Positions 1 to 7,334 of a DNA stretch of 43,079 nt are shown here, in pieces (position 1 is the stretch's first letter; every line of letters begins with the position of its first letter). A program made the translations under genes and the position numbers. The notes under the pieces are model-generated. The model was not told where the DNA came from, ran no database searches, and saw nothing but the letters and a program-made list of their open reading frames with translations. Source of the DNA: Streptomyces sp. NBRC 110035. GTDB taxonomy: Bacteria; Actinomycetota; Actinomycetes; Streptomycetales; Streptomycetaceae. The DNA lies in the NCBI RefSeq assembly GCF_000829695.1, contig NZ_BBNN01000051.1:1-43079 (forward strand). The letters are read 5' to 3'.

Positions 1-466
1 CCGAGTGCGCGAGGACCAGCACCCCGTCGAGGTCCACGGTCACCGACCCGCCCGCATCGGGAGCCCTGGTCCCGGCCACCTTCCAGACCCGTGCTCGGGC
101 TTCGGCCCGGGCGGCCCGGATCGCCCCCAGAGCCTTCTCGCCGGAGGCGGCGAGAGTGTCGAGGAGACGAGAGACCGTCGGGTCGGAGGCGACCGGCCCG
201 AACACCGCCCGCTCGGCCCGCAGCATCCCGACATCCGCCAGGCAGTCCCCGCCCGCCGCGACCGCCAACGCCACGTCGAGCAGGACCTTGCCCGGATCGT
301 GCACCGCCCGCGGCTTCCGCCACGGCCTCAGCGCCGCCGATATCGCGGTGTCCAGACCGGCCTTGCGGACCGTCTCGACCAGCAGCACCCCGCCGGCCTG
401 GGAGACCACCGCCCGGCCCCCACCCTCGATGCGGACACGCGGGTATGACCCGATACTCTTCTTCAC
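1..466 (-). mobile_element. IS1380-type transposase, N-terminal part (runs off the window)
   Basis: This is the first ~155 codons of a DDE transposase, read on the minus strand from a GTG at 466 and open to the window edge. The N-terminus contains KKSIGSYPRVRIEGGGRAVV, followed by VLLVETVRKAGLDTAISAAL, WRKPRAVHDPGKVLLDVALA, GGDCLADVGMLRAE and FGPVASDPTVSRLLDTL. It ends in VDLDGVLVLAHS, where the Asp of VDLDG fits the first acidic residue of the catalytic triad. This block order is that of IS1380-family transposases common in Streptomyces. The rest of the gene and the distal IS end lie outside the window, so I cannot tell whether the element is intact. A 10-bp inverted repeat lies just upstream of the start codon and is listed separately. 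Confidence 0.85.
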
Positions 467-468
467 CT

Positions 469-541
469 GAGAAGTGCTTCTTTCCACGGCACGATCTGGA
501 CCCTCGACAAGTCCTATCGTTGCAGGTCAGGAGCACTTCTC
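469..541 (-). repeat. inverted repeat abutting the transposase start
   Basis: GAGAAGTGCT at 469-478 is the exact reverse complement of AGCACTTCTC at 532-541. The proximal arm ends two bases before the transposase GTG at 466. In a transcript entering from outside the element, the arms could pair and occlude the weak ribosome binding site. Several IS families are known to carry such a guard against read-through expression. It could also be part of the IS end; I did not find a definite terminal inverted repeat. Confidence 0.5.
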
Positions 542-1293
542 GCGTTTTTGGATCACGCTTCGGACAGCCCACCTCGTGAAAGCCCGAGGCTAGCCGACGG
601 CACCGACAACCTGAGGCGACCGTGCACCCGACCACCGGCTACACCGCCCCGTACGGGCACAAGTGCCACAGCAGCGGCGCCCCGGTACGGGATCACCCGG
701 CGGGCAGACGCAGAAACGCGGCCAGCGCCCGCTGGAGCGCGGTGACCGCTGGAGCGCGGTGACCGCTGGAGCGCGGTGACCGCCAGGGCATGCAGGTCAC
801 CACCGCACAGCTCTTCGCGTGCCGATCAGCTCATCCGGGGCACCGCTGTCGTCCCAGTCGGCCTCATGCATCCTGCCTTGCCGAAAATCTCATCCGGGCT
901 GGTGAGCGACCGGGGCGCGCACTGCGGCCAGTGCCTTGTTGGACAGTTTGGCCGCGGGTCGGGGGCCGGTTCCCCGCGACCACGAACGCCGGAAAGCGGC
1001 TGTACCTGGTTCGTCACGGCGGCAAGGAGTGGCTGGATGAAGATCGACACAGTCGCATCGCCGTGGAGACCCGCATGGGCCGCGAGGTCGCCGGCGTGGA
1101 TGGTCTCCACTCGCACGTTGCCCTGGCCATGGAGCAGGAGATTGCCGATTCGCTGCAAAGCAGGTGGCTGCGCCGTTCGTGGTCGGCGAGGGAGGGCACT
1201 GGAAAGGCGCCATCTCCCACTGCTCTACCATTCGATCTTGAAAAGTGGTGGAAACCAGCAGGTCAAAGCCACTCAGGACACGTCGACATAGTT
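542..1293. other. gene-poor scar between the IS and the uppP remnant
   Basis: No reading frame here combines a start, a ribosome binding site and Streptomyces-like third-position bias. The longest plus-strand frame (790-1425) is open only because it fuses unrelated sequence in frame to the uppP remnant. A stretch at roughly 1000-1150 reads like protein (LYLVRHGGKEWLDEDRHSRI) but matches no family I recognise. A 17-bp triplication lies at 731-781. The most economical reading is debris left by IS-associated deletion or insertion. Confidence 0.5.
731..781. repeat. three perfect 17-bp tandem repeats
   Basis: The unit GCTGGAGCGCGGTGACC occurs three times head to tail at 731-747, 748-764 and 765-781, with no mismatch. 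A partial copy (GCC) follows. It is outside any credible gene. Perfect identity suggests recent slippage, so copy number may vary between strains. Confidence 0.95.
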
Positions 1294-1425
1294 TCGTTCA
1301 TGAAATTCATCACCACCAAGAGCTTCATGCCGTTCGTCTGGTACCGCATCGCGCTCGGCGTCGTGATCCTCGTCCTGGTGGCCACGGGCGTCCTCAGCCC
1401 GCACGCGGCGGAGTCTGCGCACTGA
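1294..1425 (+). pseudogene. uppP: 3' remnant of undecaprenyl-diphosphatase (UppP/BacA)
   Basis: The last 43 codons read SFMKFITTKSFMPFVWYRIA followed by a hydrophobic segment (LGVVILVLVATGVL) and a short SPHAAESAH tail. This is the final membrane helix and C-terminus of UppP, the integral membrane enzyme that dephosphorylates undecaprenyl pyrophosphate in cell-wall lipid recycling and gives bacitracin tolerance. Full-length UppP is about 270-280 residues, so more than 80% is missing. All catalytic motifs lie in the missing part, so the fragment cannot be an enzyme. The break is at about 1290. Sequence upstream stays in frame but does not resemble UppP. The nearby IS1380-type transposase is the likely agent of the truncation. 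Confidence 0.75.
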
Positions 1426-1535
1426 CCCGGTGTCCGCGACCCGGCCGTCCGCGGGGGACGTGAGTGACCGAACCCATAGGTGACGGGTGGCCGTCCGGTA
1501 GCGCGCTGTCAGTGCGTGGCCCTAGGCTGTTCGGC

Positions 1536-1715
1536 ATGTCCCCCGATTCCGTGACCCCTGGTTCCGCGCGGTCGGCCGCTGAGGTCAACGAGCGCATCCG
1601 AGCACTGTGGCTGCGCGCGGGTGGTTCCCTGTCGGCTCAGGAGCGCGCGGAGTACGAGCTTCTGGTGGTCGAGTGGGCGGCGGCGATCCGCGGCCAGGTC
1701 GTCAAGGCGGCCTGA
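1536..1715 (+). CDS. small conserved hypothetical protein, 59 aa
   Basis: From the ATG at 1536 the product begins MSPDSVTPGSARSAAEVNER and contains ALWLRAGGSLSAQERAEYEL and LLVVEWAAAIRGQVVKAA. It is predicted to be mostly alpha-helical and soluble, with a charged amphipathic middle, no signal peptide and no membrane segment. Third positions are strongly G/C, which supports coding. An in-frame GTG at 1464 would add 24 residues of low-quality sequence after a G-rich stretch. The ATG at 1536 has no clear ribosome binding site and may be used leaderless. I do not recognise a function. It stands alone, followed by a convergent dehydrogenase gene. Confidence 0.6.
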   Translation: MSPDSVTPGSARSAAEVNERIRALWLRAGGSLSAQERAEYELLVVEWAAAIRGQVVKAA

Positions 1716-1763
1716 ACTCCCGCCGCCGCGTCGGCCCGCCACGCACCGGTGGCGGGCACGCGC

Positions 1764-2504
1764 TCAGCGCCCGCCCGCCACCCGCAGCACCGCCCCCGTC
1801 GCGTACGAGGCGTCCGGCGACATCAGCCAGGCGACGGCCGCGGCGATCTCCTCCGGCTGTCCCGGGCGGCCCAGCGGCACCGCGGCACCGGCCTGCCGGG
1901 CCCGGTCCGGGGCGCCCATGGCGGCATGCATCTCCGTGTCGATCACGCCCGGCGCGACCGCGTTGACGCGGATGCCGGCCGGACCGAGCTCCTTGGCGAG
2001 TCCCACCGTGAGGGCGTCGACGGCTGCCTTGGTCGCCGCGTAGTGGACGTACTCGCCGGGGCTGCCGAGGGTGGCCGCACCCGACGAGATGTTCACGATG
2101 GCACCTTCGCCCCGAGGCGTCATGAGCTGTGCGGCGCGGCGCGAACACAGCAGCGTCCCCGTCAGGTTGACGTCCACGACCCGGCGCAGGGTCGCGGTGC
2201 CGACATCGGTGAACCGTCCCAGCGGCCCGGTCACCGCCGCGTTGTTCACCAGCCCCGTCACCGGCCCCAGTTCCCGCTCCGCCGCGTCGAAGAGACGCTC
2301 GACGTCCGCCTCGTCGGAGGTGTCCCCCCGTACGGTGACGGCCCGGGCCCCGGCCGCACGTACTCCCTCCGCCACCCGCTCCGCCGCCGAGGCGTCCCGC
2401 ACGTACCCCACCGCCACGTCGTGCCCCTCCCCCGCGAGCCGCAGGCAGACAGCGGCCCCGATCCCCCGGCCACCACCGGTCACCACAGTGACAAGCCTCT
2501 TCAC
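1764..2504 (-). CDS. SDR family NAD(P)-dependent oxidoreductase
   Basis: This classical short-chain dehydrogenase has 246 residues, normal for the family. A TGGGRGIG nucleotide-binding loop lies near the N-terminus, followed by LVNNAAVTG, then the catalytic serine in VNISSGAA, and YAATK with the active-site Tyr and Lys. The C-terminal VAPGVIDTEM and YATGAVLRVAGG blocks are those of FabG-like enzymes. The GTG at 2504 is preferred because GGAGG precedes it by a few bases; a longer frame to 2561 lacks this. The substrate cannot be told from sequence. Neighbours are unrelated and point the other way, so it is probably monocistronic. Confidence 0.9.
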   Translation of the reverse strand: MKRLVTVVTGGGRGIGAAVCLRLAGEGHDVAVGYVRDASAAERVAEGVRAAGARAVTVRGDTSDEADVERLFDAAERELGPVTGLVNNAAVTGPLGRFTDVGTATLRRVVDVNLTGTLLCSRRAAQLMTPRGEGAIVNISSGAATLGSPGEYVHYAATKAAVDALTVGLAKELGPAGIRVNAVAPGVIDTEMHAAMGAPDRARQAGAAVPLGRPGQPEEIAAAVAWLMSPDASYATGAVLRVAGGR

Positions 2505-2668
2505 ATGAACCTCCGAACAACCGGCCCGTCCCGACAACCGAAGATCCACAGCCTGGCACACCCACGGCCCCGCTCCTACGTGCCGCCGGCGGGATGCACG
2601 GATTCACGCCGGGTGAATATCTGCGCGGGGCTCTTGGTTCCGGGCCCCGGATGGCCAACACTGAGCCG

Positions 2669-3157
2669 ATGACGCAGCGTGTGGAGCTTGCGACCGTGCG
2701 GGACAGGCTGGCCGTGGACGAGATCGTCACCGAGTACGCGGTGGCGGTCGAGGACGGGGACTGGGAGGCGTACCGAGCGCTGTTCGCCCCGGGCGGGCGG
2801 GCCGACTACCGGTCGGCCGGCGGCATCGAGGGCGACGCCGGGGAGGTGGCGGCGTGGCTCGCGGAGAGCCTGCGGGTGTTCCCGGTGCGGCAGCATCTGA
2901 TCGTGAACCGGCGGGTGCGCTTCGGGGTCTGGGAGCAGGACACCGGTGACACGGCCCGTGTCCAGGCCGACTACGTGAGCCCGATGGGGACGGCCGCCGA
3001 CGGCGAGGGCGGGCCGGCCGCGCCGGATTTCGTGTGCGGGGGCCGGTATGCGTTCGGGATGCTGCGCACGGATGAGGGCTGGCGGTTGGACGAGCTGATC
3101 GTGTGCGAGAAGTGGCGGCGCCTTCCTGCCCGGCCCGCGGCGCCCGTGGTCGGCTGA
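2669..3157 (+). CDS. SnoaL/NTF2-like domain protein
   Basis: The protein is about 162 residues from the ATG at 2669 (MTQRVELATVRDRLAVDEIV). The pattern of an N-terminal helix followed by AVEDGDWEAYRALFAPGGRADY, then HLIVNRRVRF and GGRYAFGMLRTDEGWRLDEL, is typical of the SnoaL_4 group of NTF2-like folds. Members are small cone-shaped alpha+beta barrels acting as cyclases, isomerases, dehydratases or binding proteins. The active site cannot be assigned here. An in-frame ATG at 2651 is a possible alternative start; neither has a strong ribosome binding site. The gene is divergent from the dehydrogenase at 2504. Confidence 0.8.
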   Translation: MTQRVELATVRDRLAVDEIVTEYAVAVEDGDWEAYRALFAPGGRADYRSAGGIEGDAGEVAAWLAESLRVFPVRQHLIVNRRVRFGVWEQDTGDTARVQADYVSPMGTAADGEGGPAAPDFVCGGRYAFGMLRTDEGWRLDELIVCEKWRRLPARPAAPVVG

Positions 3158-3236
3158 GCCGGCGCTCCCTGTCCCGGATCCTGTCCGGGACGCACACTGG
3201 AGGCACGTACGGGTGGGGAGCGGGTAGGAGGTGCCG

Positions 3237-4814
3237 GTGAAGACGTTCAGCTCCTGGCTCGCCTCCCCGTGGCGGCGCTCGGCCGCCGCCACGGTCGCGG
3301 GCGCCCTGCCCGTACTGGCCTTCCCGGCGCCGTCCCTGTGGTGGTTCGCCTACGTCGCGCTGGTGCCGTGGATCGCGCTGGCGCGCACTGCTCCCACCGG
3401 CCGGCGTGCCGCGTTCGACGGATGGTGGGGCGGGTTCGGCTTCATGCTCGCGATGCACCACTGGCTGCTGCCGAACCTGCATGTGTTCACGTTCGTCCTC
3501 GCGGCCCTGCTCGGTGCGCTGTGGGCACCCTGGGGGTGGCTGGTGCGGCGACTGCTGGGCGGGGCGCCGCCGCGGGGGCGGGTCGTGGCCGCTCTGGTCG
3601 TGCTGCCGTCGGCCTGGCTGGCCGTCGAACTGGTCCGTTCCTGGGAGGCGCTGGGCGGCCCCTGGGGCGTGCTCGGCGCGAGTCAGTGGCAGGTGACGGC
3701 GGCGCTGCGGCTGGCGTCGGTCGGCGGGGTGTGGCTGCTCAGCTTCCTGGTGGTGCTCCTGAACGTCGCCGTGGCCGTGCTGCTCACGGTCCGGCGGGCG
3801 CGGGTCCCGGCCGTGACCGCTCTGGTCGCCGCGGGCGCGGTCACGGCATCCGTTTGGGCGGGCTCGCCCGTCGCGGAGGCCGACGGACGGGCGAGGATCG
3901 CGGTCGTCCAGCCGGGTGTCGTCGCCGGGCCGGACAGTGCGGACCGGCGCTTCGACCGCGAGGTACGGCTCACCCGCCGGCTCGTGGGCCAAGGCGTCGA
4001 CCTGGTCGTCTGGGGCGAGAGCAGCGTCGGTTTCGACCTCGGTGCCCGGCCCGACCTGGCGCGGCGGCTCGCCGCGCTGTCCCGCACCACGGGCGCCGAG
4101 ATCCTGGTCAACGTGGACGCGCGGCGCTCCGACCGGCCCGGCATCTACAAGAGTTCGGTGCTGGTCGGCCCCGACGGTCCCACCGGGGACAGATACGACA
4201 AGATGCGCCTGGTTCCGTTCGGTGAGTACATCCCGGCCCGCTCCCTGCTGGGGTGGGCGACGTCCGTGGGTGAGGCGGCGGGCGAGGACCGCAGGCGCGG
4301 TACCGGGCAGGTGGTGATGGACGCGGGGACCGGGCTGCGCATCGGTCCCATGGTGTGCTTCGAGTCCGCGTTCCCGGACATCAGCCGGAATCTGGCCGAG
4401 GACGGTGCCGATGTACTGCTCGCCCAGTCGTCGACGTCGACCTTCCAGCAGAGCTGGGCGCCCGCGCAGCACGCCTCGCTGGCCGCGCTGCGCGCCGCCG
4501 AGACCGGACGTCCGATGGTCCACGCGACGCTGACCGGTGTGTCCGCCGTCCACGGCCCGGACGGCGGACGGGCCGGGCCGTGGCTCGGTACGGACACGAG
4601 CACCACGCGGGTGTACGACGTCCCGCTCGCCCACGGCACCACGCCCTACGTCCGCTTCGGCGACTGGCCGCTGTACGCGGCGCTGCTGGTCCTGGCCGCG
4701 TGGGTGACCACCGAGACCGTACGGAGCGTACGGCTCAGGCGGCGGCCCGCTCCTGGACCTCCCGCACCACACGCTCGCACAGCTCATGGGTCGCCAGCGC
4801 GTCCCGGGCACTGA
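3237..4814 (+). CDS. lnt: apolipoprotein N-acyltransferase
   Basis: Lnt adds the third (N-linked) acyl chain to the lipid-modified cysteine of lipoproteins in the membrane. The 525-residue protein starts with about six hydrophobic membrane segments (to ~200), followed by an extracytoplasmic nitrilase domain. The catalytic triad is visible: Glu261 in VVWGESSVGF, Lys322 in YDKMRLVPFGEY and Cys374 in MVCFESAF. A final membrane segment (ALLVLAAWVTTETV) precedes a basic, Pro-rich tail. The GTG at 3237 is chosen because AGGAGG at 3226-3231 lies five bases upstream; a GTG at 3231 overlaps that site. Actinobacteria such as Streptomyces can have more than one Lnt homologue, so this may be one of two. 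The last 80 bp overlap the 3' end of the convergent oxidoreductase gene. Confidence 0.95.
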   Translation: MKTFSSWLASPWRRSAAATVAGALPVLAFPAPSLWWFAYVALVPWIALARTAPTGRRAAFDGWWGGFGFMLAMHHWLLPNLHVFTFVLAALLGALWAPWGWLVRRLLGGAPPRGRVVAALVVLPSAWLAVELVRSWEALGGPWGVLGASQWQVTAALRLASVGGVWLLSFLVVLLNVAVAVLLTVRRARVPAVTALVAAGAVTASVWAGSPVAEADGRARIAVVQPGVVAGPDSADRRFDREVRLTRRLVGQGVDLVVWGESSVGFDLGARPDLARRLAALSRTTGAEILVNVDARRSDRPGIYKSSVLVGPDGPTGDRYDKMRLVPFGEYIPARSLLGWATSVGEAAGEDRRRGTGQVVMDAGTGLRIGPMVCFESAFPDISRNLAEDGADVLLAQSSTSTFQQSWAPAQHASLAALRAAETGRPMVHATLTGVSAVHGPDGGRAGPWLGTDTSTTRVYDVPLAHGTTPYVRFGDWPLYAALLVLAAWVTTETVRSVRLRRRPAPGPPAPHARTAHGSPARPGH

Positions 4815-5643
4815 GCGTCCTGCCCTCGCCGACCGCGTCCAGGAAGGCGAGCACCGCCTGCTCGATACCGCGCTGGCGCGCCACCGGCACCCAGTCGCCG
4901 CGCCGGCGCACGGTCGGCTGGCCCTTGTGGTCGATCACCTCTGCGAGGTTGACCACCTGCCGCTTGGTGTCCTGGCCGGAGACCTCGAGGATCTCCTCGG
5001 CCGAGCCGCTGAGCCTGTTCATCACGCCGAGTGCGGTGAAGCCGTCCCCTGCGAGCTGGAGCACCACGTGGTGCAGCAGCCCGCTCCCGGTGCGGGCCCG
5101 CACGGTCACGTCGTCGACCGGGCCGGGCACCAGGAACCGCAGGGTGTCGACGACGTGGATGAAGTCGTCGAGGATCATCGTGCGCGGGTCCTCGGGCAGC
5201 CCGATCCGGTTCTTCTGCAGCAGGATCAGCTCCCGCGGGTGATCGGCGCACTGCGCATAGCCGGGGGCGAAGCGCCGGTTGAAGCCGACGGCGAGGCTCG
5301 TGCCCCGCTCCTCGGCAAGGGCGACGAGCCGTGCGGAGTCGGCGAGTTCGTAGGCGAGCGGCTTGTCGACGTACGTCGGTACGCCCGCTTCGAGCAGCCG
5401 GGTCACGATGTCCGGGTGGACCTGGGTCGGGGCGTGCACGAAGGCGGCGTCGAGGCCTTGCGCGAGCAGGGCGTCGAGATCGGCGTGCCGCTGTCCGGGC
5501 GGGAGGTGGAGGCCGTCGGCGACGCGGGCGAGCGTCGCGGGGGTGCGGGTCTGCAGGTGCAGGTCCACGCCGGGCCGGGTGGCGAGCACCGGAAGGTAGG
5601 CCTTCTGCGCGATGTCACCGAGTCCGATACAGCCGACCTTCAC
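4735..5643 (-). CDS. Gfo/Idh/MocA family oxidoreductase
   Basis: The enzyme is predicted to be an NAD(P)-dependent dehydrogenase of sugars, inositols or related compounds. The N-terminal Rossmann fold begins MKVGCIGLGDIAQKAYLPVL. The family's Lys is in YVDKPLAYEL and the downstream NRRFAPGY block is conserved. At 302 residues it is slightly shorter than usual (330-370), with a compact C-terminal alpha/beta domain. The start at 5643 overlaps the stop of a short upstream frame by the GTGA arrangement, suggesting translational coupling. Its 3' end overlaps the lnt gene tail to tail by 80 bp. The substrate is unknown. Confidence 0.88.
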   Translation of the reverse strand: MKVGCIGLGDIAQKAYLPVLATRPGVDLHLQTRTPATLARVADGLHLPPGQRHADLDALLAQGLDAAFVHAPTQVHPDIVTRLLEAGVPTYVDKPLAYELADSARLVALAEERGTSLAVGFNRRFAPGYAQCADHPRELILLQKNRIGLPEDPRTMILDDFIHVVDTLRFLVPGPVDDVTVRARTGSGLLHHVVLQLAGDGFTALGVMNRLSGSAEEILEVSGQDTKRQVVNLAEVIDHKGQPTVRRRGDWVPVARQRGIEQAVLAFLDAVGEGRTLSARDALATHELCERVVREVQERAAA

Positions 5644-5879
5644 GGGGTGTTCTCCTCCAGCGGTTGCCTGTCAGGTGCAGGGTCAGGGGCACGGTTCCGG
5701 TCACGCACGTCGTCACCGCGGTGACCGTCACGGCTCTGGTCACTGTCGTGGCCCGCCCCGAAGAATACGGCGTCCTCCACCGGCGGACGCCAGGAGGCGA
5801 CCTCGTCGAAGCTCCGCAGGAGCAGGGACGGGACGGCCTTCGAGAGCGCGGCGAGGAGTACGCGCGTCACAACGGCCAC
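5640..5879 (-). CDS. possible small protein coupled to the oxidoreductase, 79 aa
   Basis: From a GTG at 5879 (GGAG nine bases upstream) this frame gives VAVVTRVLLAALSKAVPSLL followed by LRSFDEVASWRPPVEDAVFF and a polar tail rich in Asp and Arg. Codon third positions are strongly G/C through the first 50 codons and weaker in the tail. Its stop overlaps the start of the oxidoreductase as GTGA. No family is recognised. The opposite strand also has an open frame here, so the call rests on codon bias and the overlap. It may be a decayed or non-coding segment. Confidence 0.35.
   Translation of the reverse strand: MAVVTRVLLAALSKAVPSLLLRSFDEVASWRPPVEDAVFFGAGHDSDQSRDGHRGDDVRDRNRAPDPAPDRQPLEENTP
5712..5725. 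promoter_or_regulatory. 14-bp palindrome GTCACCGCGGTGAC, possible operator
   Basis: The sequence is a perfect palindrome within a cluster of GTCAC motifs in both orientations at 5699, 5712, 5721, 5726 and 5739, about 70 bp upstream of the oxidoreductase start. Motif recurrence at 13-14 bp spacing suggests a DNA-binding site. It lies inside the tail of the doubtful 79-aa frame, which weakens that frame. The regulator is unknown. Confidence 0.35.
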
Positions 5880-5920
5880 GCCGACCTGCTCCGCGAGCGC
5901 CTCGACGGCGCCACCGGCGA

Positions 5921-5960
5921 CTGACGGCGACTGACGGCGACTGACGGCGACTGACGGCGA
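5921..5960. repeat. four perfect 10-bp tandem repeats
   Basis: CTGACGGCGA is repeated at 5921, 5931, 5941 and 5951 without mismatch. Ten is not a multiple of three, so a reading frame through it cycles through different residues, which argues against conserved coding. It lies in the non-coding stretch between the oxidoreductase region and the lipoprotein gene. Confidence 0.95.
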
Positions 5961-6159
5961 CGCCGAACGCCGGGCCGGCCGGGTGCGCCCGGTGCCGCCC
6001 GGCATCAGTGCCGGCCCGTTTCCCTCTCCCCGCTCCGGCCGGGCCGGTCGACCGCACGTAAACCCGACGCACTCCCCTGCCCCCGTACGGGGCCGGAGAT
6101 CACCCGTGCGGGGCATCCTCCGCCCGTCCACCGGTCCCCGGAGGGCCGGAGACTGCAGA

Positions 6160-6657
6160 GTGACGTGGGTGCATCGAAAGACGACCGCAGCAACGCTGCT
6201 GGTGACCGCGGCGGTCTCCGCCCTCACGGGCTGTGTGACGGTTCAGCGTCCCTCCGAGCCCGGCCAGCCCGCGGGCGCGGCCCGGTTGTCGGAGCCGCGC
6301 CCGGACGGCCGGACGCGGGAGGTGGTGCAGGCACCGGCACGCGAGGCCCTGGAGATGATCGCCCCGTCCCGGCCCACCGGACCGCCCGCTTCCGCCTCGC
6401 GCCGTGCCGCTCCCACGGCACCCGCACCGGAACGGACCGCGCCGTCCGACGGCCAGAACCCGCGACCGGGTGCCAACGGCCCGGCCGTCGGCACAACCGC
6501 ACCACCGGCACCCGCCGCGGAGGTCTCCGAGGCCGCGGGGGCCATCCGCGACGACCTCGGCGGGCAGGCGGACGTCTGCGCCCTGGGCAAGGAGTACGGC
6601 CGCTGGCCCGCGGACAGTCCTCAGGCGGCCATCTGTGAGAAGACGTACGGGCGTTGA
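6160..6657 (+). CDS. small secreted lipoprotein, function unknown
   Basis: The GTG at 6160 has GGAG at 6148-6151. The N-terminus (VTWVHRKTTAATLLVTAAVS) is a signal peptide with a basic start and hydrophobic core, ending in the lipobox LTGC, so signal peptidase II processing and lipid anchoring are expected. The middle is a long Pro/Ala-rich, low-complexity linker. The C-terminal ~50 residues (EVSEAAGAIRDDLGGQADVC, LGKEYGRWPADSPQAAICEK) look folded, with two Cys that could form a disulfide. It is probably a wall-spanning linker with a small surface domain; no enzyme is recognised. GTG at 6169 is an alternative start. Confidence 0.75.
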   Translation: MTWVHRKTTAATLLVTAAVSALTGCVTVQRPSEPGQPAGAARLSEPRPDGRTREVVQAPAREALEMIAPSRPTGPPASASRRAAPTAPAPERTAPSDGQNPRPGANGPAVGTTAPPAPAAEVSEAAGAIRDDLGGQADVCALGKEYGRWPADSPQAAICEKTYGR

Positions 6658-6670
6658 CCGCCGCAGCGAT

Positions 6671-7201
6671 CTACGGACGCTGCCGCGGCGGCCCCCACCC
6701 CCCGGCCGTCCCGCCCTCCTCGTCCAACCGGATCTCCATGCGCCGGATCGCGGCCCGGACCCTGTCGCCGTAGGAGTCGTCGGCAAGGGCACGGGCGGCT
6801 CCGCGGGCCCGGTGGAGGTGGGCTCGGGCGGCGTCGGGGCGGGCGAGCCGGGCGTAGTCGGCGGCGAGGTTGAGGTGCAGGGAGGGATAGAGGGCGCGCA
6901 CCGCGGGCATGCCCTCGTACCCTGCGGGGCGTTCGGCGGCCGCTTCGCCCTCGGCCTCGTTCGCCGCCGCCAACGCCCTCAGGTCCCACGCGAGTTCGTC
7001 CTCGGGGTCGTCCTGGGTGTCGGCCAGGTAATGGGCCAGCGTGCAGCGGTGCAGGGCGTCGCCGTGGGCGCCGATCTCCGCCCACAGCCCGAGGAGACGA
7101 TGCCGCGCCTCCTCGCGGTCCCCCGCGTGGTGCAGCATCACGACCTGCCCGATCCGCGTCAGCACGGAATCCGGCGCCACCTGCTCCTGTCGGTCCGCCA
7201 C
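6671..7201 (-). CDS. tetratricopeptide-like helical repeat protein
   Basis: The ~176-residue protein begins around VADRQEQVAPDSVLTRIGQV. It consists of paired helices such as VVMLHHAGDREEARHRLLGL, HRCTLAHYLADTQDDPEDEL and LHLNLAADYARLARPDAARA. The last carries the small/large residue pattern of a TPR helix pair. Such proteins act as protein-protein scaffolds; no partner is evident. GTG 7201 is chosen because GGAGG lies five bases upstream; GTG 7204 is also possible. It converges with the lipoprotein gene, leaving only 13 bp between stops. It is downstream of ung but separated by a strong hairpin. Confidence 0.75.
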   Translation of the reverse strand: MADRQEQVAPDSVLTRIGQVVMLHHAGDREEARHRLLGLWAEIGAHGDALHRCTLAHYLADTQDDPEDELAWDLRALAAANEAEGEAAAERPAGYEGMPAVRALYPSLHLNLAADYARLARPDAARAHLHRARGAARALADDSYGDRVRAAIRRMEIRLDEEGGTAGGWGPPRQRP

Positions 7202-7223
7202 CACGCCCTCCGCACCGCTCGCC

Positions 7224-7263
7224 GGATCGTCCCCGCCGACGCTACGGCAGGCGGGGACGATCC
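7224..7263 (-). terminator. intrinsic-type hairpin downstream of ung
   Basis: Perfect 14-bp arms (GGATCGTCCCCGCC at 7224-7237, GGCGGGGACGATCC at 7250-7263) flank a 12-nt loop, 70 bp past the ung stop. There is no U-tract, as is usual for GC-rich actinomycete terminators. Confidence 0.7.
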
Positions 7264-7334
7264 GGGTCGAACCGCCTCGCGACGCACCGGACCGCCCCCG
7301 CCGGCGGGAACCGGCCCCGACCCGACGGACAGGG

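Noticed and set aside
731..781. CRISPR array
   Set aside because: The 17-bp units are directly contiguous, without spacers.
790..1425. 211-codon frame ending in the uppP remnant taken as one gene
   Set aside because: Only the last 43 codons resemble UppP; the rest has weak codon bias, no recognisable domain and spans a junction.
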